This document shows, one piece after another, positions 1 to 9,421 of a DNA stretch of 64,000 nucleotides. Positions within the stretch are counted from its first letter, which is position 1; each line of letters begins with the position of its first letter. The position numbers and the translations under genes were made by a program. Under the pieces are notes generated by a model. It was not told the DNA's origin. It saw only the letters and a program-made list of their open reading frames with translations, and made no database searches. The stretch is from Aureimonas sp. AU12 (GTDB taxonomy: Bacteria > Pseudomonadota > Alphaproteobacteria > Rhizobiales > Rhizobiaceae), in the NCBI RefSeq assembly GCF_001463705.1, contig NZ_BBWH01000031.1, positions 62,001 to 126,000 on the forward strand, read 5' to 3'.

Positions 1-73
1 GGTCGAAGCCCTTCGGGTGGCGGGCGAGGAGCTTGCCGATCTCGGCATCGGCAAGGCTGGTTGGCGCGGTCAC
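1..73 (-). CDS. folC: Folylpolyglutamate/dihydrofolate synthase, N-terminal fragment
   Basis: Only the first 24 codons lie in the window; the rest runs off the left edge. Translation from a GTG at 73 gives VTAPTSLADAEIGKLLARHP followed by KGFD, which resembles the start of alphaproteobacterial FolC (the LLxxHPKGFD segment). FolC adds glutamate to dihydropteroate and folates. It starts 33 nt after the accD stop, matching the common accD-folC order in this class, so it is probably the last or next-to-last gene of the trp-accD transcript. The call rests on a short peptide plus context. Confidence 0.7.
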   Translation of the reverse strand, partial: MTAPTSLADAEIGKLLARHPKGFD

Positions 74-106
74 GGGCGGCAAGCTTTCGCGGAGGGAAGC
101 CGAGGC

Positions 107-1021
107 TCAGGCCGCCTCGGCTTCGCTTTCGTCGGTGATGAGGCCGGCGGGCTCTACCGCGGCAATGTCGCTCTTCGTCAGCACCTTGAGGAGACGGGCG
201 ATCGTCTCCTTCAGCTCGTGCCGGTGCACGACCATGTCCACCATGCCGTGCTCCATCAGGTATTCGGAGCGCTGGAAGCCCTCGGGCAGCTTCTCGCGAA
301 TGGTCTGCTCGATGACGCGCGGGCCGGCGAAGCCGATGAGCGCGCCGGGTTCGGCGATGTGGACGTCGCCGAGCATGGCGTAGGAGGCGGTGACGCCGCC
401 GGTGGTCGGATTGGTCAGGACGACGATGTAGGGAAGTCCGGCATCCTTCACCATCTCAACCGCCACAGTGGTGCGCGGCAGCTGCATGAGCGAGAGGATG
501 CCCTCCTGCATGCGCGCGCCGCCCGAAGAGGCGAAGAGCACGAGCGGGCGCTTGCGGTCCACCGCCGTCTCGGCGGCGGTGACGATGGCCTCGCCCGCCG
601 CCATGCCGAGCGAGCCGCCCATGAAGGAGAAGTCCTGCACCGCCGCGACGATCGGCAGGCGCTCGATCTCGCCGCAGGCCACGAGCACGGAATCCTCCAT
701 GCCGGTCTTGGCGCGCGAATCCTTCAGCCGGTCGACATAGCGGCGCTCGTCTCGGAACTTCAGGGGATCGACGGGCACCTTGTCGAGTTCGATCTCCTCG
801 AAGACGCCGTTGTCGAGGAACGTCGTCAACCGGTCGCGCGCGCCGATGCGCATGTGGAAGTTCGACGAGGGAATGACGAACTGGTTGGCCTCGAGGTCCT
901 TGTGGAACACCATCTCGCCCGTCTCCGGGCACTTGATCCAGAGGTTCTCCGGCACCTCGCGCGGCTGCTGGCCGAGAAGCGAGGAGATCTTCGGACGGAC
1001 GTAGTTGGTGATCCAGTTCAT
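107..1021 (-). CDS. accD: Acetyl-CoA carboxylase carboxyltransferase subunit beta
   Basis: 304 residues from ATG at 1021; the frame is open further upstream, but the family start is [10 protein letters not shown]. AccD pairs with AccA to transfer carboxyl from carboxybiotin to acetyl-CoA, the first committed step of fatty acid synthesis. The crotonase-like core is complete, including the [13 protein letters not shown] and [10 protein letters not shown] segments and the [12 protein letters not shown] segment near the C-terminus. The N-terminal zinc ribbon, which has four cysteines in E. coli AccD, keeps only one Cys ([12 protein letters not shown]) and has Pro/Ser where the second pair should be. 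I believe this loss is usual in rhizobial AccD. It follows trpA by 94 nt on the same strand. Confidence 0.97.
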   Translation of the reverse strand: MNWITNYVRPKISSLLGQQPREVPENLWIKCPETGEMVFHKDLEANQFVIPSSNFHMRIGARDRLTTFLDNGVFEEIELDKVPVDPLKFRDERRYVDRLKDSRAKTGMEDSVLVACGEIERLPIVAAVQDFSFMGGSLGMAAGEAIVTAAETAVDRKRPLVLFASSGGARMQEGILSLMQLPRTTVAVEMVKDAGLPYIVVLTNPTTGGVTASYAMLGDVHIAEPGALIGFAGPRVIEQTIREKLPEGFQRSEYLMEHGMVDMVVHRHELKETIARLLKVLTKSDIAAVEPAGLITDESEAEAA

Positions 1022-1115
1022 GGCGGAGCGGTCCTTCACGGCCAAATCGGACGGGAGCCCCGCGCGCCGGTCGGCGTCGGCGGGGCCACCTTGAGGAAAA
1101 CAGATGGCGGCGCGC

Positions 1116-1943
1116 TCAGGCCGCCGCAAGCTTGATGCGCGACAGGCCGCCGGCGATCTCGCGCACCAGCGCCGAGACCGCCTCGACCTGTGCCTCTCGG
1201 CCGCCCTCGTGCGCGCCCTCGATGGCGGCGACGAGCGCCGAGCCGACGACGACGCCATCGGCATGGCGGCCGATCGCCTCGGCCTGCTCGGCCGTGCGCA
1301 CGCCGAAGCCGACGCAGACCGGCAGCGCGGTCTGGCTTTTGATGCGCGCCACGGCGGCCGAAACGAGCGAGGCATCGGGCGCGGCGGAGCCGGTGATGCC
1401 GTTGATCGACACGTAGTAGACGAAGCCCGACGTGTTGCGCAGCACGACGGGTAAGCGCTTCTCGTCGGTGGTGGGGGTGGCGAGACGGATGAAGTTGAGC
1501 CCGCCCTCGATCGCCGGCAGGCAGAGCTCGCCGTCCATTTCGGGCGGCAGGTCGACGACGATCAGCCCGTCGACGCCCGCCTGCTTCGCATCGGCCACGA
1601 ATCGCTCGACCCCGTAGATGAAGACCGGGTTGAAGTAGCCCATGAGGATCACCGGCGTCGCCGCGTCGTCCTCGCGAAAGCGGCGGACGGTGTCGAGCGT
1701 CTTGCCCAGCGTGTGTCCGCTGGTCAGCGCCCGCAGGCCGGCGCGCTGGATCGCCGGGCCGTCGGCCATCGGATCGGAGAAGGGCATGCCGAGTTCGATC
1801 AGGTCGGCGCCGGCCGCCGGCAGCGCCTTCATCACGGCGAGCGCGGTCTCGGTGTCGGGATCGCCCGCCATCACGAAGGTCACGAGCGCCGGGCGCCCCT
1901 CGCGCTTCAGCGCCTCGAACCGCGTCTCGATGCGTGTGGTCAT
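1116..1943 (-). CDS. trpA: Tryptophan synthase alpha subunit
   Basis: 275 residues, normal for the family. The alpha subunit cleaves indole-3-glycerol phosphate to indole and glyceraldehyde 3-phosphate and passes indole to TrpB. Visible TIM-barrel landmarks are the catalytic Glu in [17 protein letters not shown], the catalytic Asp in IVVDLPPE, and the phosphate-binding VCVGFGVRT and GVVVGSALV segments. It lies 126 nt downstream of trpB and 94 nt upstream of accD, all on the minus strand. Confidence 0.98.
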   Translation of the reverse strand: MTTRIETRFEALKREGRPALVTFVMAGDPDTETALAVMKALPAAGADLIELGMPFSDPMADGPAIQRAGLRALTSGHTLGKTLDTVRRFREDDAATPVILMGYFNPVFIYGVERFVADAKQAGVDGLIVVDLPPEMDGELCLPAIEGGLNFIRLATPTTDEKRLPVVLRNTSGFVYYVSINGITGSAAPDASLVSAAVARIKSQTALPVCVGFGVRTAEQAEAIGRHADGVVVGSALVAAIEGAHEGGREAQVEAVSALVREIAGGLSRIKLAAA

Positions 1944-2069
1944 GGGGTCGGCCTTCGGCTGCGAAAAGGAAGGGGCCTTGCCGGCCGCGTCCGCGGTTTG
2001 GAGGATCGTCTCGAAGGCCCTGCGATACAGGGCGGGCCGGCGCGACTCAAGCGTCGCGCCGCCGGTGCC

Positions 2070-3289
<1,220 letters not shown>

Positions 3290-3293
<4 letters not shown>

Positions 3294-4027
3294 GCGGATT
3301 GCCGTTCCTGCAAGGGGTGATCGGGCCGGCCGTCGTCAGCCGTCGGGACGGGAGCGCGTTCCGCGCCGGTTTGTTCCAGGGTGAGGGCCGCATCGACCGC
3401 GTCGAACAGACGGTGCACCAGCCCAGCATCCTTCACGCCGGGCGCGCTCTCGACCCCGGAGGAGACATCGAGCCCGCGCGGGCGGATGCGCCGCACGGCG
3501 TCGGCGATGTTGTCGGGATTGATGCCGCCCGACAGCACGAAGTCGCGGTCCTCGCCGAGTGCATCCAGCATCGTCCAGTCGAAGGCAACGCCGTTGCCGC
3601 CCGGCAGAACCGAACCCTTCGGACGCTTGGCGTCGAGAAGAATGCGATCGGCAACCGCGCGGAAGGACGCGACCGCGTCGAGATCGGCTGCCGTCGCGAC
3701 CGAGATCGCCTTCATGATCGACAGGCCGCTGGAGGCCGCGATCTCGGCGACGCGCGCCACGGATTCAGACCCATGAAGTTGCAGCGTGTCCGGCCGCACC
3801 CGCGCGGCGATGCGCGCCACCAGCTCGTCGGAGGGATCGACGGTCACCACCGTCACCGCGGCGCGCCCGCCGACATGGGCGCGCAGACGGATCATGTCCT
3901 CGATCGACAGGTGGCGCGGGCTCGGCTGGAAGTGCACGAGGCCGATTTCCGTGCAGCCACGGCTGAGCACCGCGTCGATCAACGCTTCGCTCTTCAGTCC
4001 GCAGATCTTGATATGCGGTCGTATCAC
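3290..4027 (-). CDS. trpF: Phosphoribosylanthranilate isomerase
   Basis: Converts N-(5-phosphoribosyl)anthranilate to the CdRP intermediate of tryptophan synthesis. I start it at GTG 4027 ([12 protein letters not shown]), because ICGLK is the conserved beta-1 strand with the catalytic Cys. The frame is open to an ATG at 4099, but that extension looks unrelated. The catalytic Asp is in the RILLDAKRP segment and the phosphate site in [10 protein letters not shown]. At 245 residues it is longer than the usual ~210, with an Ala/Pro-rich C-terminal tail. It is the first gene of the trpF-trpB-trpA-accD-folC cluster and overlaps trpB by 4 nt. Confidence 0.95.
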
Positions 4028-4145
4028 GCGCTCAGTCCGTCGTCGTTTCGTTATGTCGTGAAGAGCCGACCTTATCGCCCCGGAATGCGGCGGGGACAAG
4101 CCGAAAGTGCCGGAAGGGCCGTTGGTCGCGGGCCGGTCGCGCTCG

Positions 4146-4916
4146 TCAGTCGAAGCGAAACCGGTGCAGGCTGGATCCCTCGCTCTTCAGCCAGGCCCGG
4201 CCGCGGTCCATGTCGGGGCAGAGGTCGCGGCAGAGCGTCCAGAAGCGGTCGCCGTGGTTCATCTCCTTGAGATGCGCCACCTCGTGCGCTGCGAGATAGT
4301 CGAGCGCGAAGGGCGGCGCCATCACGATGCGCCAGGAAAAGGCGAGCCGCCGGTCCTGCGTGCACGAGCCCCAGCGGCTCACCGTGTCCTTCAGCACCAT
4401 AGCACGGGGGCTGAGCCCCAGCGTGGCGGCATGCCGGGCGACGGCGCGCTCCAGATCGGCGCGCGCCTCGCGCTTCAGCGCATCGCGCACCCGGCGGGCG
4501 AAATGCGCGGGCTCGCCGCCGACCGTCAGCTGCGCGAGGCCCGGCCCCCTCGCCTCCCACAGCGCGCCGCGGCGTTTGGGGTCGTGTTCGAGGCGCAGCG
4601 TCCCGCCGCGAAACGGCAGGTCGAGGCCCGGCGCGACGGTGTCGAGCGGTGCGGCTGCGGCGAGGCGCTCGTTCACCCAGCCGACATGGCGATCGAGGAA
4701 CGCGGCGACGAGTTTGGGCGAGACACGGGCCGGCACGGTCAGCCGCACCGCCGCGCCGCCGGGCGCCAGCCGCATGACGATGCGCTTGGCGGTGGCGTGC
4801 GGGCGCACGATCACGGGCAGGCTGCGCCCGCCGAGATCGATCGTGTCGGGAAAGCGGGCCGCAGGCGTGCGCGGCGAGACGAGACGGCGAAGGAGCGTCG
4901 GCAGGAGAGGCTTCAC
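4146..4916 (-). CDS. YgjP-like M48-family (DUF45) metallopeptidase domain protein
   Basis: 256 residues. The C-terminal half carries a zinc metalloprotease motif HEVAHLKEMNHGDRFW preceded by the conserved VSRWGSCTQDRRLAFSWRI segment, the signature of the YgjP/DUF45 (WLM-like) family. The N-terminal half is the beta-rich region that precedes it in family members. The substrate is unknown; the protein is probably cytosolic because no signal peptide is visible. It reads in the same direction as the trp cluster but is 118 nt upstream of the trpF start. Confidence 0.85.
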   Translation of the reverse strand: MKPLLPTLLRRLVSPRTPAARFPDTIDLGGRSLPVIVRPHATAKRIVMRLAPGGAAVRLTVPARVSPKLVAAFLDRHVGWVNERLAAAAPLDTVAPGLDLPFRGGTLRLEHDPKRRGALWEARGPGLAQLTVGGEPAHFARRVRDALKREARADLERAVARHAATLGLSPRAMVLKDTVSRWGSCTQDRRLAFSWRIVMAPPFALDYLAAHEVAHLKEMNHGDRFWTLCRDLCPDMDRGRAWLKSEGSSLHRFRFD

Positions 4917-5094
4917 GGGTTCGCAGGAAACAACGAGGGTTGGCGGCAGCGGGTCGATGCGAGGTCGATGATGATGTCGGTCTCGAGACGCTCATGCGCC
5001 GGACCACGACAGGGTCCCTCCGCTTCTAGCGCCAAAGCCGGGCGCCGTCTTCACCGGATGCTCGGGAGCCGGCTCCCCCGCCCGCCCGACATGC

Positions 5095-5128
5095 AAAGAA
5101 CCGCCGACCCAGGGGTCGACGGCTCTTG
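5095..5128 (-). terminator. Rho-independent-type terminator after the DUF2852 gene
   Basis: Two 15-nt arms (5096-5110 and 5113-5127) are complementary with G-U pairs (AAGAGCCGTCGACCC with AAGAACCGCCGACCC) and have a very small loop. Read on the minus strand the stem ends in TTCTTTG. It lies 35 nt beyond the stop of the DUF2852 gene. Confidence 0.6.
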
Positions 5129-5162
5129 CGTGTCAGGTCGAGAAGCCCGCTGCGGCGGGCGA

Positions 5163-5603
5163 TCAGTGGGCGTTCACCATCTCGGCGTCGACGACGTCGT
5201 TGCCGCGGCGGTTGCGCGAGCGGTCCGACATGAAGCGGTCGAACTCTTCCTGGTCCTTGGCGCGGCGCAGTTCGCGGGCGTAGGACTCGAACTCGGCGCT
5301 CGCCTCGTTCAGGCGGCGACGCTCCTCGTCGAGGCGCTTCAGCTCGGCGTCGCGCCAGTCGTCGAAGGCGACGTTGCCGGTCCGCTCGGTGGCGAAGGGC
5401 GTGCGCGCGCCCGAGCGACGGAAGCCCGCCATCACCCGGTCGGTGGTGCGGTTCACGTCGCGGCGGAAGATTTCGAGGCGGTCGCCCCAGAGGATGTAGG
5501 CGAGAACGGCGAGGCCGAGCGGCCAATAGGCCATGAAGCCGAGCACCATCAGCGCGATGGTGGCGGGCGTCCAGGCGGGGCGAATCAAAGCTTGCGACGT
5601 CAT
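5163..5603 (-). CDS. DUF2852 family membrane-associated protein
   Basis: 146 residues from ATG 5603 (MTSQALIRPAW), chosen over the upstream ATG 5645 because a GGAA sits about 10 nt before it and the extra 14 residues look random. One hydrophobic segment (about residues 11-35, with PLGLAVLAYILWGDRL) is followed by an Arg/Glu-rich helix likely to form a coiled coil (about 80-125). This matches DUF2852 proteins, which are common in Hyphomicrobiales and of unknown function. Transcribed alone, with a terminator after the stop. Confidence 0.8.
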   Translation of the reverse strand: MTSQALIRPAWTPATIALMVLGFMAYWPLGLAVLAYILWGDRLEIFRRDVNRTTDRVMAGFRRSGARTPFATERTGNVAFDDWRDAELKRLDEERRRLNEASAEFESYARELRRAKDQEEFDRFMSDRSRNRRGNDVVDAEMVNAH

Positions 5604-5760
5604 GTGTCGTGGTTCCGTCAATCGAAGCCCATGGGAAGCGGGCAAGGATCCCGTGATTCGAGATGGGATCGACGAACGGAGCGTTCAACGGAGGGATGCG
5701 TTTCATGATCGCGCGACGAGGAGACCGCGCGATCACGATGATGGATGAAGCCGTCCGGCG

Positions 5761-7533
5761 TCAGCGCTTGCGGCGCGGGCGCGTCGCCGCCTTCACCAGC
5801 TTCGGGCTGCCCTTGATCGTGGGGGCAGACGTCGCAGCGGCTCCTAGGAAACCTTCCGGCAGGATCGAGGGCACCGGCTCGGCGCCGTCCGCCAGCGCCG
5901 TCTGGAGATCGGCCAGCGTGATCGGGATCGCGCCGTCCGCATGCGGCTCCAGCACCGGCGGCACCAGGGCGGTATCGGCTTCCAGCGCGGCGTCGGCGGG
6001 CTCGAAGGACACCGATGCGTCCATGACCTCGGCAGGCTCGTGGGTCTCGATTGCCTCGTCAGGAACAGGCGTTTCGGCTTCCGGGTCTTCAGGAACAGGC
6101 GTTTTAGCTTCGACTTCGACGATGAACGCTTCGGGCGTGGGTTCCGACGGGACCTCCGCCGCCACCTGGGGCTCGCTCGGGGCGACGAAGACGGTCGGCT
6201 GCGTCGGTGCAGCGTCCAGCGCCTCGGGCGGCTGGAGCGTGGCGTCGTGGGTCTCGGCCGAGAGATCCGGCACCGGCACGAGCGGCGCCTGCGCCGCGTC
6301 GCGCTTGCCGCCATGCGTCAGCGCGAAGTCGACGATGCGCGGCGCGATCTCGGCGCGGAAGCGCGAGCCGTTGAAGACGCCGTAATGGCCGACCTTGGGC
6401 TGCATGTAGTGGACGCGCATGTCGTCGGGCAGCGCGGTGCAGAGCGTCTGCGCGGCCTGCGTCTGGCCGACGCCGGAAATGTCGTCGTTCTCGCCCTCGA
6501 CGGTGAGGAGCGCGGTGCGCCGGATCTTGCCCATGTCGAGGCGGTGGCCACGATGGGTGATCTCGCCCTTGGGCAGCGAGTGCTTGATGAAGACCTCGTC
6601 CACCGTCTGCAGGTAGAACTCGGCGGTGAGATCCATCACCGCGTTGTACTCGTCGTAGAAGGTGCGATGCTTCTCGGCGGAGTCGCCGTCGTCCTTCACC
6701 AGATGGACGAAGAAGTCCTTGTGGGCGATGAGGTGCCGGTCGAGGTTCATCGACATGAAGCCGGTGAGCTGCAGGAAGCCGGGATAGACGTCGCGCATGA
6801 AGCCGGGCTGCGGGAACGGCACCTTCATGATGACGTTCTGGCGGAACCAGTCGATGCCCTTTTCCTCGGCCAGCCGGTTGACGCCGGTCGGGTTGATCCG
6901 CGTGTCGATCGGCCCGCCCATCAGCGTCATCGTGGCCGGCGAGCAGGGATCCTCGTCCTCCTCCATCCGCGCCACCGCCATCATGACCGGCACCGCCGGC
7001 TGGCAGACGCCGATCACATGCGTGTCGGGACCAAGGAAGCGCAGCATCTCGATGACGTAGTCGACATAGTCGTCGAGGTCGAAGCGCCCGGCCGCGACCG
7101 GCACCATGCGCGCATCCTGCCAGTCGGTGATGTGGACGTCGCCGTAAGGCAGCAGCGCCTCGACGGTGCCGCGCAGCAGCGTCGCGTAGTGGCCCGACAT
7201 CGGCGCGACGATGAGGAAGCGCGGGTCGGCGCGCCGTCCGGCGGGCAGCTCCCGCTCGAAATGCAGGAGCCGGCCGAAGGGCTTCTCCCAGACCACCTTG
7301 TCGATGACGGGAACGCGCATGCCGTCGACGAACGTGTCGTGCAGGCCCCATTCCGGCTTGGCGTAGACGCGGGTCGAACGCTCGAAGACCTCGGCCATCG
7401 CGGCGACGGTGCGACCCATATCGGTATGCGAGAGCGGGTTCAGCGGGTTCTGGTAGAGCGCGCGCGTCGCATCGGCCACGGCGCGAAGCGGTGCCATAAC
7501 CGCATGATTCCATTCGTAAAATGCGTACAACAT
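5761..7533 (-). CDS. phaZ: Intracellular polyhydroxyalkanoate depolymerase with long C-terminal extension
   Basis: 590 residues from ATG 7533, which has GGGAG just upstream; the frame is open further but the family begins MLYAFYEW. Residues 1 to about 415 are a complete PhaZ that degrades stored polyhydroxybutyrate on granules. The nucleophile sits in GVCQPAVPV (Cys about 177), the Cys-type lipase box of intracellular depolymerases, with Asp in the GENDDISG segment and His in KVGHYGVFNG. The last ~170 residues are unusual: an acidic Pro/Glu/Ala-rich linker containing two PVPxxETPVP-like repeats, ending in a basic tail (RPRRKR). Family members are usually about 400-430 residues. The tail could bind granules or DNA-associated phasins; that is speculation. 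Confidence 0.92.
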   Translation of the reverse strand: MLYAFYEWNHAVMAPLRAVADATRALYQNPLNPLSHTDMGRTVAAMAEVFERSTRVYAKPEWGLHDTFVDGMRVPVIDKVVWEKPFGRLLHFERELPAGRRADPRFLIVAPMSGHYATLLRGTVEALLPYGDVHITDWQDARMVPVAAGRFDLDDYVDYVIEMLRFLGPDTHVIGVCQPAVPVMMAVARMEEDEDPCSPATMTLMGGPIDTRINPTGVNRLAEEKGIDWFRQNVIMKVPFPQPGFMRDVYPGFLQLTGFMSMNLDRHLIAHKDFFVHLVKDDGDSAEKHRTFYDEYNAVMDLTAEFYLQTVDEVFIKHSLPKGEITHRGHRLDMGKIRRTALLTVEGENDDISGVGQTQAAQTLCTALPDDMRVHYMQPKVGHYGVFNGSRFRAEIAPRIVDFALTHGGKRDAAQAPLVPVPDLSAETHDATLQPPEALDAAPTQPTVFVAPSEPQVAAEVPSEPTPEAFIVEVEAKTPVPEDPEAETPVPDEAIETHEPAEVMDASVSFEPADAALEADTALVPPVLEPHADGAIPITLADLQTALADGAEPVPSILPEGFLGAAATSAPTIKGSPKLVKAATRPRRKR

Positions 7534-7738
7534 GCACTCCCACGTCTTGATTGGCGGGACGTTCGAACTCGGCATACCGCAGCGCAAGATGGCAGATTTC
7601 GCCTGCGCCGCAAGATGGGGGTCCCAGTCGCGCGGGGTTCGGGTCGTCGGATGCCGGGCGAAGCGGGCGCTTCGTTCGGAAAGGGTCTCGGGCATTGGCA
7701 CACGAAGCGGACACGCTTCGTCGTCGGACACGGCGGAC

Positions 7739-7793
7739 ACAACAAAGACCTAGGGCCCATCCGGCGAACCGATGTTCGCAGGATGGGCCCTAG
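7739..7793 (-). repeat. Short hairpin repeat, copy 1 (terminator-like)
   Basis: A 13-bp perfect stem (7750-7762 with 7781-7793, CTAGGGCCCATCC) encloses a second 6-bp stem GCGAAC/GTTCGC with a 4-nt loop. Read on the minus strand the stem is followed by GTCTTTGTTG. The base of the stem contains the TAG stop codon of the GNAT gene (7790-7792). A related hairpin with compensatory base changes and the same ACAAAGACCTAG flank is at 44231-44284. Probably a transcription terminator spread as a repeat. Confidence 0.7.
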
Positions 7794-8371
7794 AGCCAGC
7801 GGATCATGACGCACCGCCGGTCGGGGCTCACGCCCTCCGGCAATTCCGCCATGAAGCGCTGGTGCAGGGCTGGTGTGAGATCGTCGGGCGAAACGCTTAA
7901 GAATCCGCGCTTGGCGTAGAACAGTTCGTTGAAGGCAACGCCGCGCGCCGTCGAAAGTCCCACGGCGCGGTGAAAAAACCAGCCGGCTCGTCGCTCCACC
8001 GCGGCCAGAAGCGCCGAACCGACACCGCGGCGCCCGTGTGCAGGATCGACCGAGAGTTCCGACAGCCAGTAGCAGCCGGCCCCCTCGCCGTCCTCGCCGC
8101 CCGCGCCCGCAATCGAGGCGAGGTCGGCGGCGGCGGCGAAGCCCACCGGTCCGCCGCCCTTTTCCTCTGCGACGAAGATCTCGTGGCGCAGGAGAAACGG
8201 CACGAAGCGATCGAGCGGCACCGGGTCGGCGCTGGCGATATGCCCGGCCTCGACGAGCAGACGCCCGGCCGCCGCATCGATGCGCTGCAACGCCTCGGCC
8301 TCGCCGGGCTCCATCATGCGGATGCGGTAGCCTTGCGGCGCCATGCCCTTGAACGCCTTGCGGCCGCTCAC
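7790..8371 (-). CDS. GNAT-family N-acetyltransferase
   Basis: 193 residues from GTG 8371, whose first bases overlap the stop of the upstream DUF1330 gene (GTGA), indicating translational coupling; an ATG nine codons later is the alternative. The acetyl-CoA binding loop is LSVDPAHGRRGVGSALLAAVERRA, followed by the FYAKRGF segment typical of GNAT enzymes. Substrate unknown. Last gene of the LOV kinase-pyrF-DUF1330-GNAT operon, and its stop codon lies in the base of a hairpin repeat. Confidence 0.85.
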   Translation of the reverse strand: MSGRKAFKGMAPQGYRIRMMEPGEAEALQRIDAAAGRLLVEAGHIASADPVPLDRFVPFLLRHEIFVAEEKGGGPVGFAAAADLASIAGAGGEDGEGAGCYWLSELSVDPAHGRRGVGSALLAAVERRAGWFFHRAVGLSTARGVAFNELFYAKRGFLSVSPDDLTPALHQRFMAELPEGVSPDRRCVMIRWL

Positions 8372-8664
8372 GCGGTCTCGACGCCCTCGACGATGAGGAG
8401 ATCGGCCTCCGACACCTCCTGCCGGATCGCCATGCCCGCCCGGTACTCCTCGGACTGATAGCAGGCGAGCGCGGCTTCCATCGAAGGGAACTCGATCACC
8501 ACGTTGCGGGCGCGGGACTTGCCTTCGAGATCGCGGAACGGGCCGCCGCGGGCGAGGAACCTGGCGCCATAACGCTCCATCGCGGGTGCGGCGGTCGAGA
8601 CGTAGTCCTTGTAGCGCTCGGGGTCGCTGACATCGACATGGGCGATCCAGTAGGCCTTCGGCAT
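8368..8664 (-). CDS. DUF1330 family protein
   Basis: 98 residues, the normal size for DUF1330, a ferredoxin-like dimeric alpha-beta barrel family without assigned function. Recognisable segments are MPKAYWIAHVDVSDPERYKDY at the N-terminus and ARNVVIEFPSMEAALACYQS near residue 60. It is 22 nt after pyrF and overlaps the following GNAT gene by 4 nt. A pyrF-DUF1330 pairing is familiar from other Hyphomicrobiales. Confidence 0.85.
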   Translation of the reverse strand: MPKAYWIAHVDVSDPERYKDYVSTAAPAMERYGARFLARGGPFRDLEGKSRARNVVIEFPSMEAALACYQSEEYRAGMAIRQEVSEADLLIVEGVETA

Positions 8665-8686
8665 CCGACGTCTCCTGTGCGTGTGA

Positions 8687-9421
8687 TCAGGACAAGATAG
8701 GCGCCGGGTGGGCCGCTTCCATCTCGGCGAGGATGGCGCGGGCCGCCGCCAGCGGATCGGCCGCCTCGATGACGGGCCGCGCCACCACGAGGTGGCTGGC
8801 GCCGGCCTCGAGCGCGGCGCGCGGCGTCATCACGCGGGTCTGGTCGCCGAGCGCGGCGCCGGCCGGGCGAATGCCGGGGGTGACGATCGAGAGACCCGGA
8901 CCGACGATGGCGCGAATGCGATGGGCTTCCGCCGCCGAGGCGACGATCCCGCCGATGCCGGCCTCCACCGCCTGATGCGTGCGCCGCTCGACGAGTTCGG
9001 CGGCGCTTTCCGCATGGCCCATCGCGCGCAGGTCGTCCTCGCCCAGCGAGGTCAGGACGGTGACGGCGAGCACGGTGAGGCCGGAGCCCTCGGCGCCCTT
9101 GGCGGCGGCGCGCATCACCTGCGGGGTGGCATGCACCGTGGTCATCGCGACGCCGAGCTTGGCAATGCTCTCGACGCCCTTTTCCACGGTGTTGCCGATG
9201 TCGTGGAGCTTGAGGTCGAGAAAGACCTGCTTGCCCATGCGCACGAGCTCGCCGACGAAGTCGAGACCGCCGGCAAAGCCGAGCTGGTAGCCGACCTTGT
9301 AGAAGCGGACGGTGTCGCCGAGCTGCGAGACGAGCGCCTCGGCTTGGCTGCGCGAGGACACGTCGAGGCCGACGATGAGGCGGTCGGCCGCCTCGAGGGG
9401 GAGAAGGCTGGGAGCGGTCAT
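8687..9421 (-). CDS. pyrF: Orotidine 5'-phosphate decarboxylase
   Basis: 244 residues. Decarboxylates OMP to UMP, the last step of de novo pyrimidine synthesis. The catalytic DxKxxD is seen in VFLDLKLHDIGNTV, the substrate Asp in LIVGLDVSS, and the phosphate loop in TPGIRPAG. Its ATG overlaps the stop of the preceding LOV histidine kinase gene (ATGA at 9421-9418), so a blue-light sensor and a pyrimidine enzyme are translationally coupled here. Confidence 0.97.
   Translation of the reverse strand: MTAPSLLPLEAADRLIVGLDVSSRSQAEALVSQLGDTVRFYKVGYQLGFAGGLDFVGELVRMGKQVFLDLKLHDIGNTVEKGVESIAKLGVAMTTVHATPQVMRAAAKGAEGSGLTVLAVTVLTSLGEDDLRAMGHAESAAELVERRTHQAVEAGIGGIVASAAEAHRIRAIVGPGLSIVTPGIRPAGAALGDQTRVMTPRAALEAGASHLVVARPVIEAADPLAAARAILAEMEAAHPAPILS

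Noticed and set aside
4028-4099. Longer trpF start at ATG 4099
   Set aside because: The added 24 residues lack similarity to TrpF, whose beta-1 strand begins right after GTG 4027.
5941-7809. Plus-strand open frame of 622 codons opposite phaZ
   Set aside because: Antisense of a confident PHA depolymerase, with the same biased composition and no family motif.
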